Shown here: piece by piece, positions 57,052-64,000 of the stretch
Layout: the number at the start of each line of letters is the position of its first letter
Position numbering within the stretch: the first letter of the stretch is position 1
Program-made: the position numbers and the translations under genes
DNA from: Nematostella vectensis
Lineage: Eukaryota; Cnidaria; Anthozoa; Actiniaria; Edwardsiidae
DNA length: 64,000 bases
Reading direction: 5' to 3'
Assembly (NCBI RefSeq): GCF_932526225.1
Contig: NC_064047.1
Span: 6,385,501 to 6,449,500 of the forward strand
Notes under the pieces: model-generated
Told to the model about the DNA's origin: nothing
The model's input: only the letters and a program-made list of their open reading frames with translations
Database searches by the model: none

Positions 57052-57094
<43 letters not shown>

Positions 57095-60000
57095 CATGCC
57101 TCGAGTAACCCTACGGACCTGCATCAAGCACGTCTGTGAGGACTATATTTTTACCCTTGGATCCCATACTTTTACTTACTTGGAAAAAAAATCCACTGAA
57201 TATTCTTTAATTCGCAGGAATTACCGGATCTTAAGTTATATCGGGTTCACAGAGATCTGATCTTTTAATGATTTGATTCTTTCATCGGAGACAGGCGCTT
57301 TTTTCGAGATTTTTTTTATTTCAAGAAAAAAAAAGTGCTTTATCATATAGTACAAAAAGCAAAATTCCTTCCAGAACTATAACGAGACAAGCTTTCAATG
57401 ATTGTGTAGTTCCAGAAAATATCCATATCCCCCATGGAGTGAATTAGAAATGGCAAGGGGGTGGGAGGGTGGGGGCAAACGCCTAGGAATTTTCAGAGGG
57501 GAGGGGGGAACCTTTTCATTAACAGTTACAATATTATTTATTTTTTTCCAGGGGGTTGGTAATTCAAGAGGGGTTGGGGGTCAAACCTCTACCCCCTCCA
57601 TGGGGTAGATGGGGGGGGGGGGGAGGTATTGATATTTTCTTGAACTACACATTAAAGGTTGTGGTAGGTGTCGGCTTACTTTTTCCCTCGAAACTTACAG
57701 TCCTTATTCTTGATCCAAAAATAACAGTTCTCATCCCTTTAGTCGCGTACACAGGATTTGGTTGTGGGGGGAGGGGGAGGCTCGACCCGCAGTCATAGGT
57801 AATAATAAAAATGATAATTATTATTGATAAGAAATGGCCCCATTTTTTGGCTGCCAAGGGGGGGTGGGGGGGGGATGCATGACCCCCTGGATGCCGGACT
57901 TAGATAAAAATAAAAAAAAGAGATGACAGAAAACAGATGGCCCCATTTTTTGGAGCCCTTCCCTAATAGCTTCCCTTCCTTAAGGGTAGTTAATTAGCAC
58001 TCCGAAGCCGCGATTTTGCTAAATTCTTACCTGTATGTTTCTTTTGTTTTACTTGCCAGCATTTCTCAAATAAAGATTTCCCTTTTCAGATGTGCTTCCC
58101 AAGCGTATTCACCACCTGAGGCGATTCCAGGTCTCGAATAATCTTTAACGGTAACAAAAGAAGAGGATTGAGCTGAATTAATTGAATTGGCTGTTTTTTG
58201 TTTCTTTTTTCCGGAAACGAACGGTGAGCTATACGTTCACTCGGGATTAGAGCATCTGTTTGCCTCCAAAATAAATTGACTAAAAAAAATAAGATAAATT
58301 ACTCAATTTTGATGTGAATTATACTATGGAGTTACAAAGAGCTCCAGCGCCATGATTTCCAACGTTGTCTAAAGCGTCGAGGAAAGCGATCTGGCAAAAA
58401 GATGTAAAATTTGTCTTATTCTTAAATGTCATATTTTTTCAACTGCAAATGATCAAGTTGAATTTTTGCTCTCCATAACACCCGCCTTTTATGAAAATAT
58501 TGTACGGAAAGATGCCATTTCCTTAATTCCACGCTGTTTTTTTTTTTTTTTTTTCAACATGCCCATTTTTCGCAAAATCAGTCAGTATCACGTTCATATA
58601 AGATCAGATTATTATAGAAATTTTTTAAATTTGTCCTACACGGGAAGGTGCCCATTTATAGTAATCATATATTGCATGAAGTATTAAGCTTTTCGTGACT
58701 CCTGTATTAACGAACTTTATTAACAGTATTTTAATTTTAGCATGTTGTGAGATGTTTCTAAATTCGCACGCGAAAACTAAAAGTCACGCTCAATTCATAC
58801 GACTCGTAAAATCGTAAAATTCGTGTGGTATCCAAAAAATTGTCAATATAACGTTTGAAAAAGTTCTTGCTCTTTCAAAGCTGTTTTAAGTTTTTATCTT
58901 TTCACTTTTCCCTTTCCTTTAAAGGAACCAAATAATATAAAAAGGGAAATAGCTAAAGCAATCAGCACAACAACAGAAATCAACACGACGTCGACATCTT
59001 ACAGACAACGAATTCCCATTTGCAAAAGTCTGTTATTTGTAATTTTGTAATTTGTAAAAAAGAATGCAATTTTATCTAGGCGCGGAGGCGTGTGAAATCT
59101 CACATTTTAATAAAAATAAAAACATTTTGTTGTTGACTGTTTGATTGTTAACGAGCAGAGAATTTCTCCAATAACCTTATAATCTAAATAGTTTTTAATT
59201 TTGTTCTCCATACAAAGTAATTCTGGATACAAATTCGATATAACTTGTGTTTACTTTGAGGGTTTTTATTTGTTATTGCAATGCTAAAAACGTGCCTTCA
59301 AAAGGAGCGAATTTTGAGCAAATAGTCATGTAATAAAATAATAACTTACAGAGTATGATGTAATGCTATTGTTTGGAATCTAAAGGTTGTGACGTGAATT
59401 TTTTAACTTAAAACTGAGCGCTTTAAGATTTTATTAATATTTTGGTATCATTTAAGGTGGACTTAGACCATCGAGGATTTGTTTCTTGCGTCAAGCATTT
59501 TTCAACATAAACTAAGCGCTATGAGTCATTATGTTTCGGTCTCTTTTAATTCAACCGAGCGCTATTAAGTTTATTCATTTTGCTTTCATTTAAATTAGGC
59601 TAAGACTTAGTCGTATGTTCCTGTCTACGACATGTCTTAGCCCTGAATTACACACTACGACTTCCGTAGTCGAGCATCGTAGCGGAGTCGAAGGCTGATT
59701 TACACTCTACGACTCGAGTTGTAGAAGTGCCGCATACAACTAAATCGTGCTGTCGGAATCAGCCTAAACGTCAGTCCTGCAGAATTATTGTGAACCCAAG
59801 TTTGCTGACATTAAGAAAATGAAAAAAAATTCTAGATTCACGAGTCGTCTTTGATTATGGTTTTAAAACTTTGTGGCAATCTCAGATATTAAAATTAGGT
59901 CCGTGGGCAGATGGTTAAAATAGAGATATTCTCGTTGCTGGCAATTTCCATTTCCCGCATAAGGGGTTTTAAAAACAAATTTAACTGGGAAATATGATTG

Positions 60001-60400
60001 ACTGCTCTTGATTTGAAAAATTGAAAAGATTCTTCAGTTTGGTAGAGATGTTGATATAATAGATTGAAAGCTCTTTGTAATAAAGTCAAAAGCGAGACTT
60101 ATTTCCACAAATATTCTACTCATAGGGCAATAGTTGGGGCTCCCGCTGTCTCGAAAGTGAATAATAGATCTTGTTAGCTGGACTAGGGACTAAAGCCTCG
60201 CTGAATAAGGCATATAGAGGCTTTGACGCCCTTATTGTCAAAACACAAAGGCTTGAGTTGAAGTGTTAAGCGCGAACAGTACGCTTTTCAGGACTGCATT
60301 ATTTATAATCGTCCCCTCATTAAGCATAGTGCAATAAATAAGCTCCTAACAACGAGGCGGAGCTCCGCCGAATGACAAGCTCTAGCGTTATTTACCAATA
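56650..60400. other. Intergenic stretch, no supported gene
   Basis: Holds a 41-base poly-G run (57053-57093), several other G-runs, a family B-like fragment (about 57740-57900) and degenerate CTACGACTC words near 59600-59770. A short exon-like piece at 58091-58153 has acceptors on one strand but no partner exon. No RNA gene recognised. Confidence 0.45.
57053..57093 (+). repeat. Poly-G tract, 41 bases
   Basis: An uninterrupted run of G preceded by GGGGGC. Potential G-quadruplex, or an assembly-length artefact at a homopolymer. Confidence 0.9.
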
Positions 60401-60512
60401 GATCAGAGGTATTCAAATACACGGCCAGTGAATTCCAGAGGGCAGGACCGAACGTAACGAGCTGTGCTCGATGTAGTACTAAAACGTGGATTGTACAACA
60501 ACTGGTTGCGAT

Positions 60513-60588
60513 ATGAATGGATATATAAGAGCGGTTTTAGCAGTGTTTCTTGTGTTGGTCGGACAAGCGCTGGACTCGATAAAATACG
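60513..60588 (+). CDS. Signal-peptide first exon of a gene continuing to the right
   Basis: The ATG opens MNGYIRAVLAVFLVLVGQAL then DSIKYG, a classic signal peptide with a likely cleavage site after QAL, and the exon ends in a GTAAGA donor in phase 1. I found no matching phase-1 exon before the window end, so the rest of this gene is probably outside or in a long-intron structure I cannot resolve. The mature product is unknown. Confidence 0.45.
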
Positions 60589-63500
60589 GTAAGAAATGCG
60601 CAAACACGTGCTATATTAGATGGTCTATTTGACACCATGTACGGTTTATGTACTTAGTTTTAACCTAACGCGGATCGAAACCAGGTTCGCTTGGTTTTAC
60701 CTGCTATATTTCGTCGGTATCATTTTAAAGGATTTGTTTTAATCCTTAGTAGTTTTGTGCGATACGCTTTCCTGACTAAACAAACATGGTAAGGTAAAAT
60801 ACCGTAGCTGGGTTGCTCGAAGACGCCTGTGAATCAATCACCTGAAATCAAGCGATTTTCTTTCTTTTTCTCTGTTTAATTCAAAAGCAGATTGTAAACT
60901 TGTTGAAGGATGTTCGCTGATAACACACCCGTAACTTCCGCGATACATCTTCAAAAACAACCTCATAACGTGGACTCAGTGCGTTTATCAAACCCCGATG
61001 GCCATTTCACGAGAGGTTCAAAAAATGTCCTCGAAATTCTCAAGTACCCGGGCCCATCCTCTTATATATTTTCTAGTGATCTTTGGAAAATGGTTTAATT
61101 TGTCACTTTTGTGGGCCATTATTTGGATTCAAGGTCTCCAACCGCTGTGCTTAATAGAATTTGGTCTTAATAAAAATTCTGGGTGAAATAACGCGAAAAT
61201 TTGCTAGAAGTCGAAGTGCGTATCGATAAGGGCAATATCTTGGGTTATAAGTTTATGCGCAAGCTCTCGTATTCAATCGTGACAAGAATCGATCCGTTTC
61301 TTAATCTTTTTTGCTGTAATTACGCTAACCTGCGAATCCATTTCGACAATACCGAGCTTATCACGTTAGCAAAATTATACGCTTGGGAAAAGTCCTTTTT
61401 GGAAAACACGCATATTTTATAAAACCTGATTGTTTAGACAATGAAAGTAAACAAATTTGCGCTCTTGTCCACCACGTTTCTAACGCAAATTTATAGTCCA
61501 TAAGTTGTCTAGGTTATCGGGTTCCTAAAGACTAAATACACGGGGACAAAGCCCAAGTTAATCAGATTTAGCAAAACATTGTTTTTGTTGGAGCTGACAT
61601 CGCGAAAAACAAGATAGCATAGGCAAAGAGTCGGGGAGTCGATAGACCTAGACCAAACGACGCTTGCTAGGAAAACCGGCGCTGGAGAGTAAATGCGGGC
61701 AAACTGGGTTTAACAATGGGAAAAATTAGACCGCAAGCTAGGAAAGTGGTGAGAAACCAGCGTTCAATTTTACAATGTTCACTCCTCGTTACTCTTCAAC
61801 TGGCCTATAGAAACGCCGGCATCTTAACAATTGCTGGTATAATAACCGGTCTGGCATTTACCACAATAACTCGAAGGACATTAGTGTCGAAATGACATCA
61901 CGACAGCCGAGTAATGGTGCAAAATGTGCAGATGTTTTTGGGTGCGAAAGCAACCCGGTAAGTTTACTTGGGTGCTTGCTCAACAGTATTCATCCATTTT
62001 TAAACTCCTTTCTGAATCTACTCGGCATGTGGCCAAGAAAATACAATACAAAAGTATAAATAAATACAGTGGTCAAACATGGATCGTATTTTTGATTTGG
62101 CGTCATTTTGAGCTAAATGAAAAGTTTCTTTTTGTTGAACTAGCAAAAGAGATAAAGACATCGTGGGGATTTGGCGCCAAAATGAGGCGCGCGTTTATTT
62201 ACTGAAAATGAACTTTTCACCTGTGGTGTCTCTCTTGGAGTTAAATTTCGCACTCGGCTCTTCATAGTGGCGCGTTATGAACTTTTGTTTGCTCATGACA
62301 GCGGCGGAATCCTTGTTTTAAGTAAATACTCGGGGAAGTCTTGGGTATGCATTTGATAATATGTCATGTTCAATTTGCTAAAACAATTTGCCAGCGCTTC
62401 CAATAACACGCGATAGCTTTGAAGTCTGACCATATTTCAATCAGATATATTTGGGAATCAAAATGCGGTCCTAGAAGCTTAAATTGAATGCTTTCATTCC
62501 CTCCATTAAAAGAATAAATGATTATTTAAGTTTCAGGCAAAATCTAAAGGATTAAAATAGGGAATGCCAATATATGAATGGTTCTAATCGTTAAGGGAAT
62601 TATTTCGCGGGCGAAAACATGGCGGAAAACAGGTGCACCGCTTTTGAAATGAAGACTATATGTTATCGAAGGTTTTCATATCTTCCGCGTGGGGAAAATT
62701 AATGAATGTCAACTCTCCCTTTTTCTTATAACTCCAAGCGAGGAAGTTTAATTTTGAGAAGTAAAACTTAAAAAAGATTGCTACGAAGATTGTGGTTGTC
62801 GTGAGGGAGTTAACAATAACGTGGTGTTTGGTTTCAAATGCAGAATTTTAATTGACATTTACGAATACGGGATAAGATCTTTCCTTTGCCTTAGGGAATA
62901 ATTGATTCTACAGTTGGCCTTAGTCTTCCATCAACAGAAGAGAGGTATTATACAGATTATTACGATATGAAAGAAGACAAAAATTGATAACATAAAAAGG
63001 ACACAGTTCCCATATTAATACGAACCAGGATTATAGGTGTTCTGAAACAGTATCAAAGCCATCCTTAGGGACGCTCTAGCTGATATCATAAGTAGCTAAA
63101 GTGTGAATTTGCGGGGGCAAGGTATTTCCAAATAGCATGATACGCGGGAGGGCTTGTATTCTTGTAATAAATTATTATGTTTTTGTGTTATAATATGCCT
63201 AAAGCTACAGAAAAAAAAGACACACACACAAAAACGTTACCCCCACCCCCGCCCGCACTTGTCATAGTTAACAGTTAAAACACTTGCCATTCAGCTCGCA
63301 GCTTAGTTCATATTTTTTTTGGACTTGTGCCAAACAGCTCCAGCTTGCTATCTTTTACCATTTTGTGCCAGTTTGTGCTATAATTGTTCTTGTAAACTAA
63401 AACATCCATACGTTGAACCTTGGTTTTTACCACTTTATTAACCTTATATTTGTTTTAAACGCCTTTTTTATTTTCTGTCTTCTACCTAGCTCTCTAGAAC

Positions 63501-63590
63501 ACTAATATTACTTTAACTATTCCACGTTACCGCTGATTCTTAAAGCCCGCACCTTATCCCAAATTACCTCAGCCATATCCTTATTTGTAC
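60589..63590. other. Presumed intron or intergenic DNA, no supported exon
   Basis: AT-rich sequence with scattered short frames. A stretch ending in a GTAAGT donor at 61956 has an open frame from ATG 61891 (MTSRQPSNGAKCADVFGC), but its phase does not match the exon at 60513 and nothing supports it further. Confidence 0.35.
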
Positions 63591-63639
63591 TATGAACCTT
63601 ACTTTGTTTTACACTGTGCCGTATATCGCGGTGTTAACC

Positions 63640-63985
63640 TCACCTCGCCTCGCCTCACTTTTCCTTACCTTAACTTACTTTACGACGCATCGCTTTGCTT
63701 TACCTCAACTTACTTTGCCTCGCATCGTTTTGTTTTACCTCAACTTACTTGACCCCACTTTTCCTTTCATCTTTTCGTTCTACCTCAATTTTCTTACCTC
63801 ACTTTGCCTCGCATCGTTTTTGTTTCACCTCAATTTATCTCACCTCACTTTGCCTTTCATCGTTTTGTTTTACCTCAACTTTCTTACCTCACTTTGCCTT
63901 GCATCGTTTTGTTTCACCTTAATTTATCTTACCTTACTTTGCGTTACATCTCTTTGTTTTACCTCACTTCACCTTATATAGTTTT
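63640..63985 (+). repeat. Pyrimidine-rich tandem array, unit about 40-60 bp
   Basis: Words TTTTACCTCAACTTACTT, CACTTTGCCTCGCATCG and TTTTGTTTCACC recur in a degenerate array reaching the right edge. Hydrophobic open frames across it are artefacts of the repeat. Confidence 0.75.
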
Positions 63986-64000
63986 CTCTCTCTGCCTTCT

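Noticed and set aside
58091-58153. Exon-like piece after TTCCCTTTTCAG reading DVLPKRIHHLRRFQVSNNL, with competing open frames on the other strand
   Set aside because: No upstream exon, domain or neighbour fits on either strand; several frames are open by chance.
61891-61956. Possible first exon MTSRQPSNGAKCADVFGC with a GTAAGT donor
   Set aside because: The phase does not fit the signal-peptide exon at 60513, there is no signal peptide and no partner exon.
63592-63981. 129-aa hydrophobic frame that looks like membrane helices
   Set aside because: Produced by a pyrimidine-rich tandem repeat; the other frames show the same pattern.

Overview
This is a eukaryotic genomic window, AT-rich, with GT-AG introns from under 100 bp to about 9.3 kb, many short inverted-repeat (MITE-like) elements and many minisatellites. 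The protein families and the cnidarian-style domain mixes point to an anthozoan, most likely Nematostella vectensis or a close relative. That assignment is an inference from style and families; no search was run. All coding calls were built by hand by matching splice sites, reading phases and protein families.

Layout, left to right. (1) 280-6374, minus: a type II membrane protein with three thrombospondin type-1 repeats followed by an extracellular TLDc domain and the first half of a second one; the gene may run off the left edge. (2) 12598-23262, plus: a two-exon gene with a 9.3 kb intron, encoding an unrecognised, largely disordered 441-aa protein. (3) 28115-33607, plus: a complete four-exon monocarboxylate transporter (SLC16-like, 490 aa). 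(4) 36024-40274, plus: a complete four-exon organic anion transporter (SLCO/OATP-like, 689 aa). (5) 40910-50321, plus: an eleven-exon Ig/fibronectin-III type I receptor (713 aa) whose tail carries a consensus ITAM. (6) 53700-56477, minus: a complete five-exon mitochondrial pyruvate carrier subunit 2 (MPC2, 130 aa). (7) 60513-60588, plus: a probable signal-peptide first exon of a gene continuing to the right.

The rest is introns and intergenic DNA rich in repeats: a piggyBac-like element with TTAA ends, PIF/Harbinger-like MITEs with 3-bp TWA duplications, several 100-500 bp palindromes, and more than ten tandem arrays. Several arrays start at gene landmarks. The Ig receptor intron 4 array and the MPC2 intron 4 array begin at a 5' splice site and copy it; arrays in OATP intron 2 and MCT intron 2 look weaker examples. 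The 1.9 kb array in the Ig receptor 3'UTR copies the end of the coding sequence including the stop codon.

The genes do not form one pathway. The MCT and MPC2 products act on the same metabolite class (monocarboxylate/pyruvate) at the plasma membrane and the inner mitochondrial membrane, but they sit about 20 kb apart on opposite strands and no co-regulation is visible. The most notable items are the ITAM-bearing Ig/FN3 receptor, the TSP1-TLDc membrane protein and the landmark-anchored minisatellites.
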